A stretch of 64,000 nt of DNA from Dechloromonas sp. H13 (GTDB lineage Bacteria > Pseudomonadota > Gammaproteobacteria > Burkholderiales > Rhodocyclaceae): the NCBI RefSeq assembly GCF_009469615.1, contig NZ_SSXX01000002.1, positions 124,001 through 188,000 on the forward strand, written 5' to 3'. A model generated the notes under the pieces. The model searched no databases. It saw only the letters and a list, made by a program, of their open reading frames with translations, and had not been told where the DNA came from. Position numbers and translations under genes: made by a program. This document shows positions 26,331 to 35,211 of the stretch, in pieces; positions within the stretch are counted from its first letter, which is position 1, and every line of letters starts with the position of its first letter.

Positions 26331-26914
26331 TGAGTGTTGTCGGCCCGGCGGACATCCTCGCCTTCTGGTTCGGCCGGCCGGGCGAGCCGGAGCACGGCCG
26401 GCCCCGCAGCGTCTGGTTCCGCAAGGACGCCGCCTTCGACGATGAGATCCGCCGCCGTTTCCTGCCATCCGTCAAGGCCGCCCTGGCCGGGCAACTGGCG
26501 CACTGGGCGGCAACGCCGGACGGCCTGCTCGCCCTGCTGCTCCTGCTCGACCAGTTTCCGCGCAATCTCTTCCGCGGCACGGCGCAAGCCTTCGCCGGCG
26601 ATGCTCCGGCGCGCCAGCTGGCCGCCGTCGCCATCGACCGGGGTTGGGACGCGCCGCTGGCGGCCGTCGAAAAACTGTTCGTCTATCTGCCCTTCGAGCA
26701 CAGCGAGTCGCTCGCCGACCAGGAACGCTCGCTGGCGCTTTTCACCGCCCTGGCCACCGGCCACGCCGGAAACGACGGCTTTCTCGACTACGCGCGCCGG
26801 CACCACGAAATCATCGCCCGCTTCGGCCGCTTCCCGCACCGCAACGCCGCGCTCGGGCGCCCGTCGACACCCGCCGAGGTGGAATTCCTCGCCCAGCCGG
26901 GCAGCAGCTTCTGA
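26330..26914 (+). CDS. DUF924 family protein
   Basis: A 194-residue helical, TPR-like cytoplasmic protein of unknown role. Family marks: ADILAFWFGRPGEPE, DQFPRNLFRGTAQAFAGD and RFPHRNAALGR with STPAE near the end. ATG 26330 shares a base with the glnS stop. The methyltransferase gene begins five bases after its stop, so the three genes are likely one transcript. Confidence 0.9.
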   Translation: MSVVGPADILAFWFGRPGEPEHGRPRSVWFRKDAAFDDEIRRRFLPSVKAALAGQLAHWAATPDGLLALLLLLDQFPRNLFRGTAQAFAGDAPARQLAAVAIDRGWDAPLAAVEKLFVYLPFEHSESLADQERSLALFTALATGHAGNDGFLDYARRHHEIIARFGRFPHRNAALGRPSTPAEVEFLAQPGSSF

Positions 26915-26919
26915 CCGGC

Positions 26920-28104
26920 ATGTCGGCGCGTGACATCGAACGGCTCGGCCAGGTCTTCACGCCGCCCAAGGTGGTGGAGTTCATGCTCGACCTGTGTGGC
27001 AACAGCGGCCGGGCGCTCGAACCCTCGGCCGGCGACGGCGCCTTTTTCGCCGAACTGAAGCAGCGGCGCAGCGACTGCGTCGGCATCGAGATCGACCCGC
27101 GCGTCGCGCCGGCCGGCGCCGAAATCCGCGATTTCTTCGATTACCCGCTGAGCGAGCAGTTCGACACCATCGTCGGCAATCCGCCCTACGTGCGTTACCA
27201 GGATGTCGCGGTCGACACCAAGAAACGGCTCAAATCCGAACTCTTCGACGCGCGCAGCAACCTTTTCCTGTTCTTCATCGAGAAATGCGTCCGTCACCTG
27301 AAGCCGGGCGGCGAGCTGGTCTTCATCGTGCCGCGCGAATTCATCAAGCTGACCGCCGCGAAAAAGCTCAATGCCTGGCTCTACGCGCAGGGCAGCATCA
27401 CGCATTTCTTCGAGACCGGCGACACCCGCGTCTTCGGCGAGCACACACCGAACTGCGCCATCTTCCGCTTCGAGAAGGGGCGCATGGACCGTCACATGGC
27501 CGACGGGCGACGCTTCGTCGAGGTGGATGGCCAATTGATGTTCCTGCGCGATGACTACGGCGTGCGCTTTGCCGATGTGTTCACCGTCAAGGTCGGCGCC
27601 GTTTCAGGGGCCGACCACATCTTCACGCACCCCAAGGGCAACATGGAGTTCGTCTGCTCGAAGACCGTGGAAACCGGCGAAACGCGCCGCATGCTGTACG
27701 GCATCAAGCATCCGCACCTGGAAAAGCACAAGGACGAACTGCTTGCCCGCCGCGTCAAAACCTTCGACGAAGGCAACTGGTGGCAGTGGGGGCGGCATTT
27801 TCCGATCAACCTGCATCCGCGCATCTACGTCAATGGCCGCACGCGCAAGCGCGAGCCGTTCTTCCTGCACGACTGCAACAGCTTCGACGGTGCCGTGCTG
27901 GCGCTGTTCACGAAGAACCGCCGCATGCAACGCCGCGAGCTGATCGAATGCACGCTGATGCTCAACCGCGAAGTCGACTGGCAGGAACTCGGCTTCGTCT
28001 GCGACGGTCGTTTCCTGTTCACCCAGCGCAGCCTGCAGACCTGCGTGCTGCCCGACAAATTCTCCCGCTTCCTCCCGCCCGAAGCGAAAAAGGATGCCGC
28101 ATGA
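26920..28104 (+). CDS. Orphan N6-adenine DNA methyltransferase (Eco57I-type)
   Basis: A 394-residue SAM-dependent enzyme predicted to methylate adenine in DNA. Motif X is [13 protein letters not shown] near residues 10-22, motif I LEPSAGDG at 33-40, and the catalytic NPPY at 87-90. The C-terminal half is the target-recognition region typical of TaqI/Eco57I-like enzymes (Eco57I family). No restriction endonuclease gene is adjacent and the protein has no nuclease motif of its own, so it may act in regulation or be a remnant of a restriction system. ATG 26920; the stop overlaps the pyrF start. Confidence 0.85.
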   Translation: MSARDIERLGQVFTPPKVVEFMLDLCGNSGRALEPSAGDGAFFAELKQRRSDCVGIEIDPRVAPAGAEIRDFFDYPLSEQFDTIVGNPPYVRYQDVAVDTKKRLKSELFDARSNLFLFFIEKCVRHLKPGGELVFIVPREFIKLTAAKKLNAWLYAQGSITHFFETGDTRVFGEHTPNCAIFRFEKGRMDRHMADGRRFVEVDGQLMFLRDDYGVRFADVFTVKVGAVSGADHIFTHPKGNMEFVCSKTVETGETRRMLYGIKHPHLEKHKDELLARRVKTFDEGNWWQWGRHFPINLHPRIYVNGRTRKREPFFLHDCNSFDGAVLALFTKNRRMQRRELIECTLMLNREVDWQELGFVCDGRFLFTQRSLQTCVLPDKFSRFLPPEAKKDAA

Positions 28105-28913
28105 CCTTTACCCAGATGCTCGCCGCCGCCTGGCGGAAGAACGATTCGCTGCTCTGCGTGGGCCTCGACCCCGACCCGGCGAAATTCCCCGCCCACCTCA
28201 AGGGCCGCGACGATGCCATCTTCGAATTCTGCCGGACCATCGTCGACGCCACCGCCGACCTCGTCTGTTCCTTCAAGCCGCAGATCGCCTACTTCGCCGC
28301 GCGCCGCGCCGAAGACCAGCTGGAAGCGCTGATCGCCCACATCCACGCCAAACATCCCGGCATCCCGGTCATTCTCGACGCCAAGCGCGGCGACATCGGC
28401 TCGACCGCCGAGCAGTACGCGATCGAGGCCTTCGAGCGCTTCCGGGCCGATGCCGTCACGGTCAACCCCTACATGGGCCGCGATTCGGTCGATCCTTACT
28501 TGGCCTACCCGGACAAGGGCGTCATCCTGCTCTGCCGCACCTCCAACCCCGGTGGCTCTGATCTGCAGTTTCTCGACGTCGGGGGCGAGAAACTGTACGA
28601 GCGCGTCGCCCGCCTGGCGGCCGGCGAATGGAACACGACCGGCCAGATCGCCCTCGTCGTCGGCGCCACCTTCCCGGCCGAGATCGCCCGCGTGCGCGAG
28701 ATCGTCGGCGACATGCCCTTGCTGGTGCCGGGCATCGGCGCCCAGGGCGGCGACGTCGCGGCGACCGTCAAGGCCGGCCGCACCGCCGACGCCACCGGCT
28801 TGATGATCAACTCCTCGCGTGCCATCCTCTACGCCGGCAAGGACGAGAATTTTTACATCGCCGCCCGCGCCGCGGCACAGGAAACGCGCGCCACCATCAA
28901 TCTCTACCGCTGA
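28101..28913 (+). CDS. pyrF: Orotidine 5'-phosphate decarboxylase (PyrF, type 2)
   Basis: Makes UMP from OMP, the last step of pyrimidine synthesis. The 270-residue length is that of the longer bacterial type 2 form. The catalytic DAKRGDIG stretch holds Asp93, Lys95 and Asp98. [10 protein letters not shown] and FKPQIAYF near the start are substrate-binding strands. ATG 28101 overlaps the methyltransferase stop. The location after DUF924 and the methyltransferase is not related to pyrimidines. Confidence 0.96.
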   Translation: MTFTQMLAAAWRKNDSLLCVGLDPDPAKFPAHLKGRDDAIFEFCRTIVDATADLVCSFKPQIAYFAARRAEDQLEALIAHIHAKHPGIPVILDAKRGDIGSTAEQYAIEAFERFRADAVTVNPYMGRDSVDPYLAYPDKGVILLCRTSNPGGSDLQFLDVGGEKLYERVARLAAGEWNTTGQIALVVGATFPAEIARVREIVGDMPLLVPGIGAQGGDVAATVKAGRTADATGLMINSSRAILYAGKDENFYIAARAAAQETRATINLYR

Positions 28914-28922
28914 GGAACCGCC

Positions 28923-29804
28923 ATGCGCATGGATGACCAACGCGAAAGCGACAACATCGAGGACCGCCGCGGCGGCGGTTTCGGCGGCGGTGGCGGCCTG
29001 CGGCTGGGCGGCGGGCGCCTCGGCATCGGCACCATCGTCATCGCCCTCGTTGCCAGCTACTTCCTCGGCATCAACCCGCTGACCGTCCTCAGCATGCTGA
29101 GCGGCGGCGGCATGCCGGCCGTCGAGCAAAGCGCGCCGCCGGCCCACAAGCCGCCGGCGCACGACGAGACGGCGATCTTCGTCTCCAAGGTGCTGGCCTC
29201 CACCGAGGACACCTGGATCGAGGTCTTCCGCGCCAGCGGCCGCCAGTACGAGGAGCCCAAGCTGGTGCTCTTCTCCGGCGTCACGCCGACCGCCTGCGGC
29301 ACCGGCCAGGCGGCGATGGGGCCGTTCTACTGTCCCGGCGACCAGAAGGTCTATATCGACCTTTCCTTCTTCCGCGACCTCAAGGAGCGCTTCCGCGCGC
29401 CGGGCGAGTTCGCGCAGGCCTACGTCATCGCCCACGAGGTCGGGCACCACGTGCAGAACCTGCTCGGCATCGCCGACCAGGTCGAGAAGGCGCGGCGCCG
29501 CAGCAGCGAGCGCGAGGCCAACGCCCTCTCGGTGCGCATGGAGCTGCAGGCCGACTGCCTGGCCGGCGTCTGGGGCAAGCATACCGACACGATGAAGAAC
29601 ATCCTCGAACCGGGCGACCTCGAAGCGGCGCTGACCGCCGCCACCGCCATCGGCGACGACCGCCTGCAGCAGCAGGCGCAGGGCCGCATCGTGCCGGAAA
29701 GCTTCACACACGGCACCTCGGCGCAGCGTGTGCGCTGGTTCAAGCGCGGCTTCGAGACCGGTGACCTCAACCAGTGCAACACCTTCAAGGCCGCCCAGCT
29801 GTAA
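28923..29804 (+). CDS. Neutral zinc metallopeptidase (YpfJ family)
   Basis: A 293-residue membrane-anchored peptidase of the YpfJ family. A Gly-rich N-terminal cytoplasmic stretch, DRRGGGFGGGGGLRLGGG, precedes one membrane helix (about 38-60), then the periplasmic catalytic domain with the zinc motif HEVGHHVQ (His171, Glu172, His175) and a further acidic ligand in the usual QADCLAGVW segment. Substrate unknown. It follows pyrF by nine bases and is closely followed by the thioredoxin gene. Confidence 0.92.
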   Translation: MRMDDQRESDNIEDRRGGGFGGGGGLRLGGGRLGIGTIVIALVASYFLGINPLTVLSMLSGGGMPAVEQSAPPAHKPPAHDETAIFVSKVLASTEDTWIEVFRASGRQYEEPKLVLFSGVTPTACGTGQAAMGPFYCPGDQKVYIDLSFFRDLKERFRAPGEFAQAYVIAHEVGHHVQNLLGIADQVEKARRRSSEREANALSVRMELQADCLAGVWGKHTDTMKNILEPGDLEAALTAATAIGDDRLQQQAQGRIVPESFTHGTSAQRVRWFKRGFETGDLNQCNTFKAAQL

Positions 29805-29808
29805 GCGC

Positions 29809-30348
29809 ATGCCGGACGTCCCGCCATCGCCGCGGCCGCGCCCGCGCTGGCGCCGCTGGGCGCTGGAAGTCCTGATCGTCCTGGTCGCGCTGGCCGCCTT
29901 CCAGTTATGGCAGCTGCGCGACGCTGTGCGCGGCCCGGCACCGGCTGTCGCCGGCGAGCGCCTCGACGGCAGTCCGTTTGACCTCGCCGCCTGGCGCGCC
30001 GGCCAGCACGGACGGGCGACGCTGCTTTACTTCTGGGCCGAATGGTGCCCGATCTGCAAGACCACGGCCGGCAATGTCACGGCGGTCACCGAAGACTGGC
30101 CAGTGACCAGCGTCGCCAGCCAGTCCGGTCCCGCGGCGCAGGTGGCCGGCCACCTGCGGGCTGCCGGCCACTCGTGGCCGACCCTCGCCGATCCGCGCGC
30201 CGATATCCTCCGGCGGTTCGGCGTGCCCGGCGTGCCCGCCTTCGTCGTGATCGACCCGCGCGGCGACGTCCGTTTCGTCACGCTCGGCTACACTAGCGAA
30301 ATCGGCCTGCGCCTGCGTCTCTGGTGGGCGACCTGGAGCGGCGCATGA
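29809..30348 (+). CDS. Membrane-anchored thioredoxin-like disulfide protein (ScsD/TlpA type)
   Basis: A 179-residue protein with one N-terminal membrane helix (about 18-35) and a periplasmic thioredoxin domain. The active site is AEWCPICK (C-P-I-C), the cis-Pro is in GVPAFVVIDP. This CPxC layout is that of ScsD or protein disulfide oxidoreductases. Partner and direction of electron flow are not visible. ATG 29809 is four bases past the preceding stop, and its own stop overlaps the M23 peptidase start (ATGA). Confidence 0.88.
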   Translation: MPDVPPSPRPRPRWRRWALEVLIVLVALAAFQLWQLRDAVRGPAPAVAGERLDGSPFDLAAWRAGQHGRATLLYFWAEWCPICKTTAGNVTAVTEDWPVTSVASQSGPAAQVAGHLRAAGHSWPTLADPRADILRRFGVPGVPAFVVIDPRGDVRFVTLGYTSEIGLRLRLWWATWSGA

Positions 30349-31157
30349 GGCGGGTGTACGTACTGCTGGCGGGGCTCGGCCTGAGCCTTGCCGCCGCTGC
30401 CTTGCCGCAGCATGCGCCGGTGCCGGGCGGCGTCGCCGTCATCGACCTCGGCGCGGCGGGGCCGACGGCGCCGACCGCGCGCTGGGGCGATCAGCCGCTG
30501 GCCGTGCTGCGCGACAACGGTCGCTGGGTGGCGCTGCTCGGTATCCCGCTAGACACCCTGCCGGGTACGCTGGAAATCGATGTTTTCAGCGGGTCGACCG
30601 CAACCGCCCGCAGCGTGCAGGTCGGCGTGAAGAACTACCCGGAGCAGCGCCTGACGATCCGGGACAAGCGCAAGGTAGAGCCGAATGCCGACGATCTGGC
30701 GCGCATCGAGCGCGAACGGGAGATCACCGAAGCGATCAAGCGCCGCTTCAGCGCGGCGGCGCCGGATGCCGATTTCGCCCTGCCGGCTGCCGGCCCTCTG
30801 TCGTCGCGCTTCGGCCTACGCCGCGTCTTAAACGGCCAGTCGCGCAACCCGCATGCCGGGCTCGACGTCGCCGTCGGCACCGGCGCCCCGGTCAGGGCGC
30901 CGGCTGTGGGCGTCGTGGCCAACACCGGCGACTACTTCTTCAACGGCAACACCGTCTTCATCGACCACGGCCAGGGGCTGATCACCGCCTACATGCACCT
31001 GTCGCGCATCGACGTCCGCTCCGGTCAACCGGTCAGGAAGGGCGAGATCCTCGGCGCCGTCGGCGCCACCGGGCGGGTGACCGGCCCGCACCTGCACTGG
31101 GCGGTCATCCTCAACAACACGCCGGTCGATCCCGAACTGTTCCTGCTTCGCCCCTGA
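30345..31157 (+). CDS. M23 (LytM) family peptidoglycan endopeptidase
   Basis: A secreted 270-residue protein with a signal peptide (first 20 residues) and an N-terminal beta domain. The LytM domain (about 160-268) has the zinc ligands: NPHAGLDVAVGTG (H-x3-D) and the late GPHLHWAV, preceded by GLITAYMHLSRIDV. Such enzymes cut cell-wall cross-links, or act as degenerate activators; here all ligands are present, so it is probably active. A degenerate repeat-like sequence (core GTCGACCGCAAC at 30593) lies in its middle. Confidence 0.9.
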   Translation: MRRVYVLLAGLGLSLAAAALPQHAPVPGGVAVIDLGAAGPTAPTARWGDQPLAVLRDNGRWVALLGIPLDTLPGTLEIDVFSGSTATARSVQVGVKNYPEQRLTIRDKRKVEPNADDLARIEREREITEAIKRRFSAAAPDADFALPAAGPLSSRFGLRRVLNGQSRNPHAGLDVAVGTGAPVRAPAVGVVANTGDYFFNGNTVFIDHGQGLITAYMHLSRIDVRSGQPVRKGEILGAVGATGRVTGPHLHWAVILNNTPVDPELFLLRP

Positions 31158-31164
31158 GCGGCCA

Positions 31165-31761
31165 TTACCCCGGGTTCTTGCCGCCGACCGCCCGGGCGGT
31201 GGCGTTGGCCGGCGGCGCGTACTCGGGCACCTTGTTCTTCACCGCCGGCTGCGCCATCAGGTAGGCGTAGATGGCGCGCAGGTCGCTGTCAGGCAGCGCG
31301 GCGATCGCCTGCCAAGGCATCGGCGGCATGATCGGGCGCGCGACACCGACGTGCTTGCCGGTGCGCATGGCCTGGACGAAATCCTTCTCCTTCCAGGCGC
31401 CGATGCCGGTTTCGCGGTCGGGCGTCAGGTTGGCCGCGTAGGTCGTGCCCCAAGGGCCGACGAAGGCGGTCATCGTCGCCGAGCCGGCCCCGTTCCAGTC
31501 GTTGTCCAGCTTGGGCGGGGGCGGCAGGCGCAGGCTTTCCGGGTGGCCGGAGAGCCCGCGGACCATGTCCTTTTCCGGTCCGTTGGCGCCCATTTTGAAA
31601 GGCGTGTGGCAGGTGACGCAGTCGCCGGCGGCGACCAGCAGGGCACCGCGCTTGACCTTTGCGGTATTCCCGCCGTCGGCCAGGGCGGCAGACGAGTGGG
31701 CGACGGCGCAGACAAGGGCGGCGGCGAGGAGGGGGGATTGGGCGATGAAGCGCTTGGTCAT
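31165..31761 (-). CDS. Periplasmic monoheme cytochrome c
   Basis: A 198-residue class I cytochrome c with a Sec signal peptide (cut near AALADGG). One heme site, CVTCH, is near residue 48-52; the axial Met is probably in MPPMPW near 145. The layout matches the cytochrome subunits of alcohol- or gluconate-type dehydrogenases. It lies directly downstream of the E1 genes on the same strand with 36 bases between, so it may be in the same transcript and serve as electron acceptor; no direct evidence. AGGAG on the minus strand supports ATG 31761. Confidence 0.88.
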   Translation of the reverse strand: MTKRFIAQSPLLAAALVCAVAHSSAALADGGNTAKVKRGALLVAAGDCVTCHTPFKMGANGPEKDMVRGLSGHPESLRLPPPPKLDNDWNGAGSATMTAFVGPWGTTYAANLTPDRETGIGAWKEKDFVQAMRTGKHVGVARPIMPPMPWQAIAALPDSDLRAIYAYLMAQPAVKNKVPEYAPPANATARAVGGKNPG

Positions 31762-31797
31762 GGTTGTTCTCCTGGGTTGGGGTTGGGGTGGTGCGGG

Positions 31798-32766
31798 TCA
31801 GGTGGCTTGCCGCTGGCAGAGTGTGGCGGCAGCGGTGGCGATGGCCGCGGCCTGGGGAACGAAAGCCTGTTCGAGCGGGTAGCTGGCGGCGACCGGCGCA
31901 TCCGGGCCGCCGAGGCGGACGATCGGTGCCTTGAGCCGGGCGAAGGCCTTTTCCGCCACCAGCGCGGCGATTTCGGCGCCGATGCCGCACAGGCGGTTGG
32001 CCTCATGCACGACGACCAGGCGCCCGGTGCGGGTGACCGAGGCGAGGATGGCGGCCTCGTCGAGCGGCTTGAGGCTACGCAGGTCGATGACCTCGGCGGC
32101 GATGCCCTGAGCCGCAAGCGTTTCGGCCGCTGCCAGGCAGCCGTGGACGGTCTTGCCGTAGGAGACCAGCGTCACGTCGTTGCCCTCGCGCAGCACGGCG
32201 GCCTGGCCGAGGGGAACGATGTGCTCGCCGGCCGGCACTTCGCCGGGCTGGTAGAGCAGCCCGATGTCGAGGAAGAAGAGCACCGGGTTGTCGTCGCGGA
32301 TGGCCGCCTTGAGCAGGCCCTTGGCGTCCGCCGGGTTGCTCGGCATGACCACCTTGAGGCCGGGGCTGTGGACGAACCAGGCCTCGACATTGTGGTTGTG
32401 CTGGGCGCCGACGCCCCAGCCGGCGCCGGTCATGGCCAGGGTGACGAGCGGGAAGGAGAACTGGCCGCCGGACATGAAGCGCAGCTTGCCGGCGCTGTTG
32501 ACCAGTTCGTCCATGGCGTAGCAGAGGAAGGGGGCGAACAGCAGGTCGATGACCGGGCGCAGGCCGGTGCCGGCGGCGCCGACCGCCGTGCCGGCGATGA
32601 TGCCTTCGGCGAGCGGGGTGTTGCGGACGCGCAGGGCGCCGAATTCCTGGACCAGGTCGTGGCGCTTGGTGGCGACGCCCTCGCCGAAGACGAGAACGCG
32701 GGGATCGTGGCGCATTTCCTCGACAAGGGCGGCGCCGATGGCATCGTAAAGGGTCATTGCAGGCAT
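31798..32766 (-). CDS. Alpha-keto acid/acetoin dehydrogenase E1 component, beta subunit
   Basis: A 322-residue transketolase-like beta subunit: TLYDAIGAALVEEMRHDPRV at the start, the pyrimidine-binding region and the C-terminal transketolase_C domain (VIDLRSLKPLDEAAILASV). With the alpha subunit it makes the TPP-dependent E1 that decarboxylates a 2-oxo acid or cleaves acetoin. GGAG on the minus strand six bases before ATG 32766 supports the start. E2 and E3 genes are not in the window, so the substrate (pyruvate versus acetoin) is undecided. Confidence 0.92.
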   Translation of the reverse strand: MPAMTLYDAIGAALVEEMRHDPRVLVFGEGVATKRHDLVQEFGALRVRNTPLAEGIIAGTAVGAAGTGLRPVIDLLFAPFLCYAMDELVNSAGKLRFMSGGQFSFPLVTLAMTGAGWGVGAQHNHNVEAWFVHSPGLKVVMPSNPADAKGLLKAAIRDDNPVLFFLDIGLLYQPGEVPAGEHIVPLGQAAVLREGNDVTLVSYGKTVHGCLAAAETLAAQGIAAEVIDLRSLKPLDEAAILASVTRTGRLVVVHEANRLCGIGAEIAALVAEKAFARLKAPIVRLGGPDAPVAASYPLEQAFVPQAAAIATAAATLCQRQAT

Positions 32767-32775
32767 GGCGGCTCC

Positions 32776-33738
32776 TCAGGCGTAAACGTTGTCGGTCAGG
32801 GCGTCGGGTGCCGGGTAGGGCGATGCCTCGGCGAAAGCCAGGGCGCCGGCGATGTGGTCGGCGGCCCTGGCGGCCAATGCCGTGGCGCCCGCCGCGTCCA
32901 GGCTGCCGGCGGCAACGAGGCGGTCGCGGCACAGGGCGATCGGGTCGCGCGCCAGCCACGCGTCGCGTTCGGCCGGGTCCACGTAGCCCTGGTCGTCCGG
33001 CTCGAAATGGCCGCGCGTCCGGTAGGTCCAGGTTTCCAGTAGATAGGGGCGGCGGCTGGCGCGCACCTGGGCGGCGGCGGCTGTCGCGGCAGTCAGGACG
33101 GCGCTGACGTCGTTGCCGTCGACGGTGCTCGCCGGGATGCCGTAGGACTGGGCCCAGGTGGCGACGTGTTCGCGGCTCATGGCCTCGCGCCGATGGACGA
33201 AGGCCTGCCAGTGGTTGTTCTCGCAGACGTAGAGGATGGGCAGGTTCCACAGGGCGGCGAGGTTGAGCGATTCGTGGAAGCTGCCTTCGCAGGCTGCGCC
33301 GTCGCCGAGGAAGCAGACGACGATGCCCGGTTTGCCGAGCATGGTCTGCGACAGCGCGACGCCCGGCGCCAGCGACAGTTCGGCGCCGACGATGGTCGAG
33401 GTGAGGACGACACCCAGTTCCTTCACGGAAATGTGCAGCGAGCCGCTCCTCCCGCCGCAATAGCCGTCGCGGCGGCCCATCACCTCGGCCAGCAGGCGGC
33501 CGGGGTTGGCGCCGCGCGCCAGCAGGTGGCCCGCACTGCGGTGGTTGGTGAGGATCAGGTCGTCGCCGGACAGGGCGTTGACGACGCCGACGGCGGCCGC
33601 TTCCTGGCCGACCGAGGTGCAGGTGCCGGGCACCTTGCCGGCGGCGCTGCCGGCGACGATGGCTTCCTCGTAGGCGCGGATGAGCAGCATCTGCTCGAGC
33701 AGGTGCCGCGGGTCGATTTCGTGTGGTGCTGGGGTCAT
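32776..33738 (-). CDS. Alpha-keto acid/acetoin dehydrogenase E1 component, alpha subunit
   Basis: A 320-residue alpha subunit of the same E1. The TPP motif starts at FLGDGAACEGSFHESLNLAA and ends VCENNHW. The length and the GTCTSVGQEAAAVG segment resemble AcoA-type (acetoin) enzymes as well as two-subunit pyruvate dehydrogenases. ATG 33738 has GGGAG upstream; an extended frame to 33795 has no support. It lies 9 bases before the beta gene. Both are close downstream of the FMN/GAF sensor pair on the same strand, which may control them. Confidence 0.9.
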   Translation of the reverse strand: MTPAPHEIDPRHLLEQMLLIRAYEEAIVAGSAAGKVPGTCTSVGQEAAAVGVVNALSGDDLILTNHRSAGHLLARGANPGRLLAEVMGRRDGYCGGRSGSLHISVKELGVVLTSTIVGAELSLAPGVALSQTMLGKPGIVVCFLGDGAACEGSFHESLNLAALWNLPILYVCENNHWQAFVHRREAMSREHVATWAQSYGIPASTVDGNDVSAVLTAATAAAAQVRASRRPYLLETWTYRTRGHFEPDDQGYVDPAERDAWLARDPIALCRDRLVAAGSLDAAGATALAARAADHIAGALAFAEASPYPAPDALTDNVYA

Positions 33739-33873
33739 GGCTGCTCCCGTGGTTGGTCGGTGATTGCAGTCTAGACCGCCCGAAAGCCATGACAAGACGG
33801 GCGGCCGGCGCTTATGAATCTTTTAAGAAGCGCTGAATGAAGATTTAAGATTCGCGGCTCACGGCCGCAAAAA

Positions 33874-35211
33874 TCAGCCGGAAATGAGCTGCAGCGGGCG
33901 GTCGACCGCGAGCGAGAAGCGCCCGCGCCCGGTCTTGGCGAGGTGGATACCGGCCGCCCGCTCGTCGAGGCGGCGCTGCAGCAGCACGAGACGCGCCTCC
34001 AGGTTGTCGCTGACGCCCGGCAGGCGGATGCGCGGGTCGACGCGCAGCCCCTTGTTGGTGAAGCTGGTGCGCCGGCGTTCGACGAAATCGCTGAGCAGTG
34101 TCCACAGGATGGCGCCGGCGACCCCCTTGATCAGGTAGTCGTCGTCGAGGAAGACGCTGTCGGTGGCCGCGAAATGGCGCACCCGCAGGGGCGGGCCGGC
34201 GACCTGGACGGCGGGGTTTTCGGTGGTCGGGGCCTCTTCGTCCAGCTCCTCGGCCTGCTGATGGTGATGCATCGCCAGGCCGAGCTGCGCGGCAAACGCC
34301 ACCAAGGCATCTTCGTCGTCGTAGCCGAAATGCAGGTCGGCGACGTTCTCCATGTAAAGCACGCCGAGCAGGCGGTCGAAGGCGGTGACCGGGATGGCCA
34401 TCTGGCTGCCGGCTTCCGGCAGCCCGGGCAGAGGAATCGCGGTTTCCAGGCTGTCGCCCTGGCCGTCGGCCTCGACACTGCGGCGGATCGTGCGCCCATA
34501 GCCGTACTCGCTGGTCATGAAGCCGATGCGGATCGGGATGCGTTCGCGGGCGCAGATGCCGATGACGCCGGCCCCGACCGGGATTTCCGAACCGACGCCG
34601 GACTGCGGGTAGCCGCGGCTGGCCAGGGTGTACAGGCAGCCCCGGCTCTCGTCGAGCATCAGGAACATGACATGCCCGATGCCGAACTCGCTGCCGAGGC
34701 AGTCGAGCGCCGTTTCGAGCAGGCGCGCGAGGCTGCCGCAGCCGGCCAGGCGGCCCGTGGCGCGGCGCAGCGCGGTGAGATAGTTCACCGCCGGCGGCGG
34801 CAGGGCCAGGGTGGCGCCGGGAACCTGCTCGATGCCGAGCAGCCGGTAGACATCCGATCCACGCAGGCGGAACACCTCGCTCATGCCTTCGTGTGACGCG
34901 ATTCCCGCCAGCTTGGCCTTCATCTGCTCGAACAGCGGGCCGGCCGTTTCGGTGCGCAGATAGGCGAGGGTCAGCCGGTACTGGGCGCCCGTCAGGTGGC
35001 TGGTGAGCAGGAGGCGCACCGGCGAGCCGGCGAGGATGTTCTGGCGGGTACGGTTGAAGAACTGGTAGGAGAGCGCGACGTGTTCGTTGTCGATGAACTG
35101 GACCTGCGACAGATAGGCCAGGTTGGGCATGCCTTCAGCGTCGCAGGTGGCGATATGCCCGGGAATCACCCCTTCCAGGCATTCGCGGATGGTGTCGAGG
35201 CGCACCGTCAC
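33874..35211 (-). CDS. PNPOx-like / GAF / winged-helix-like sensory protein
   Basis: A 445-residue multidomain protein. Residues 1-130 are a pyridoxamine-oxidase-like FMN barrel (GHIATCDAEGMPNLAYLSQV), about 165-335 a GAF domain (LGSEFGIGHVMFLMLDES and SRGYPQSGVGSEIPVGAGV), and the last 85 residues look like a small DNA-binding or dimer domain (RIRLPGVSDNLEARLVLLQR). It reads like a redox or ligand sensor controlling transcription. GTG 35211 overlaps the stop of the upstream PNPOx gene (GTGA), so the two are translated together. Its end is 135 bases before the E1 alpha gene, a plausible target. Confidence 0.72.
   Translation of the reverse strand: MTVRLDTIRECLEGVIPGHIATCDAEGMPNLAYLSQVQFIDNEHVALSYQFFNRTRQNILAGSPVRLLLTSHLTGAQYRLTLAYLRTETAGPLFEQMKAKLAGIASHEGMSEVFRLRGSDVYRLLGIEQVPGATLALPPPAVNYLTALRRATGRLAGCGSLARLLETALDCLGSEFGIGHVMFLMLDESRGCLYTLASRGYPQSGVGSEIPVGAGVIGICARERIPIRIGFMTSEYGYGRTIRRSVEADGQGDSLETAIPLPGLPEAGSQMAIPVTAFDRLLGVLYMENVADLHFGYDDEDALVAFAAQLGLAMHHHQQAEELDEEAPTTENPAVQVAGPPLRVRHFAATDSVFLDDDYLIKGVAGAILWTLLSDFVERRRTSFTNKGLRVDPRIRLPGVSDNLEARLVLLQRRLDERAAGIHLAKTGRGRFSLAVDRPLQLISG

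Noticed and set aside
24036..26468. An 810-codon open frame antisense to glnS and crcB
   Set aside because: It mirrors high-GC coding sequence of glnS, has Arg/Ala/Gly-rich low-complexity translation and no family motif; glnS on the other strand has clear catalytic motifs.
27825..29810. A 661-codon antisense frame
   Set aside because: Covers the methyltransferase end, pyrF, YpfJ-type peptidase, which have motifs on the plus strand; typical shadow frame of GC-rich DNA.
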